In this document: positions 5,081 to 5,129 of the stretch, in pieces
How positions within the stretch are numbered: position 1 is the stretch's first letter
Layout of the letters: every line of letters begins with the position of its first letter
Source: Microcaldota archaeon
Lineage (GTDB): Archaea; Micrarchaeota; Micrarchaeia; Anstonellales; Anstonellaceae
DNA: 5,129 nucleotides
NCBI GenBank assembly: GCA_026413805.1
Contig: JAOAKE010000031.1
Coordinates: 5,981-11,109 of the forward strand
Reading direction: 5' to 3'
Made by a program: the position numbers and the translations under genes
The notes under the pieces: generated by a model
The model's input: only the letters and a program-made list of their open reading frames with translations
Told to the model about the DNA's origin: nothing
Database searches by the model: none

Positions 5081-5111
5081 GGGGCAGATGCAAAACAGAT
5101 GCTTCCCCCTA
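5078..5111 (+). terminator. G/C hairpin with direct repeat after the PPC gene
   Basis: TAGGGGG (5078-5084, including the PPC stop codon) can pair with CCCCCTA (5105-5111), extendable by two pairs past a bulged A. The 20-base loop holds a direct repeat, CAGATGC at 5085-5091 and 5096-5102. No T-run follows, so it is not a typical archaeal terminator. It may be a transcript-end structure or a regulatory element for whatever follows the window. Confidence 0.35.
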
Positions 5112-5112
5112 A

Positions 5113-5123
5113 GGGGTCACCCC
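5113..5123. repeat. Second small inverted repeat competing with the first hairpin
   Basis: GGGG (5113-5116), a three-base loop TCA, and CCCC (5120-5123) can form a short stem. Its G-run can also pair with the C-run at 5105-5109, and the upstream G-run at 5080-5084 could pair with the C-run at 5120-5124, so alternative folds exclude each other. The window ends six bases later, which limits interpretation. Confidence 0.3.
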
Positions 5124-5129
5124 CGAATG

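Overview
The window looks archaeal. It opens with the end of an archaeal-type ribosomal protein L10 (P0) gene followed directly by an aL12/P1 stalk gene whose product ends in the archaeal/eukaryotic EGLAALFG-type tail. Upstream regions carry AT-rich TATA-like boxes about 26 bp before start codons, and transcription units are followed by T-runs rather than classical hairpin terminators. The lineage cannot be fixed from this stretch. Compact spacing and several short or trimmed proteins would suit a small-genome archaeon such as a DPANN member, but that is a guess.

Layout. (1) 1-632, plus strand: rpl10 (3' part) and rpl12, the end of a ribosomal stalk operon, closed by a double T-run. (2) 742-975, plus strand: a small two-helix membrane protein of the DUF2892 type. 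(3) 1005-2138, minus strand: a GT4 glycosyltransferase with its own TATA box, convergent with the DUF2892 gene. (4) 4617 down to 2175, minus strand: a tight three-gene cluster coding for an ATP-cone/PD-(D/E)XK nuclease-like/HhH fusion, a DUF1648-SdpI membrane protein and a DHH-DHHA1 phosphoesterase. (5) 4670-5080, plus strand: a PPC/DUF296 protein, divergent from the cluster across 52 bp that holds one near-palindromic TATA box. (6) 5081-5129: a short non-coding end rich in G and C runs that can form competing hairpins.

Expression logic. Genes that begin a transcription unit (glycosyltransferase, nuclease-like gene, PPC gene) have the TATA box so close to the ATG that leaderless or nearly leaderless mRNAs are predicted. 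Genes inside units (rpl12, SdpI-like) have clear Shine-Dalgarno sequences overlapping the preceding stop codon.

The most interesting points are an L10 that ends without the acidic factor-binding tail, although its P1-binding helices are present; the shared bidirectional promoter; the ATP-cone nuclease-like fusion co-oriented with a nucleotide-type DHH phosphoesterase; and the structured 3' end. No CRISPR array, insertion sequence, tRNA or rRNA was seen.
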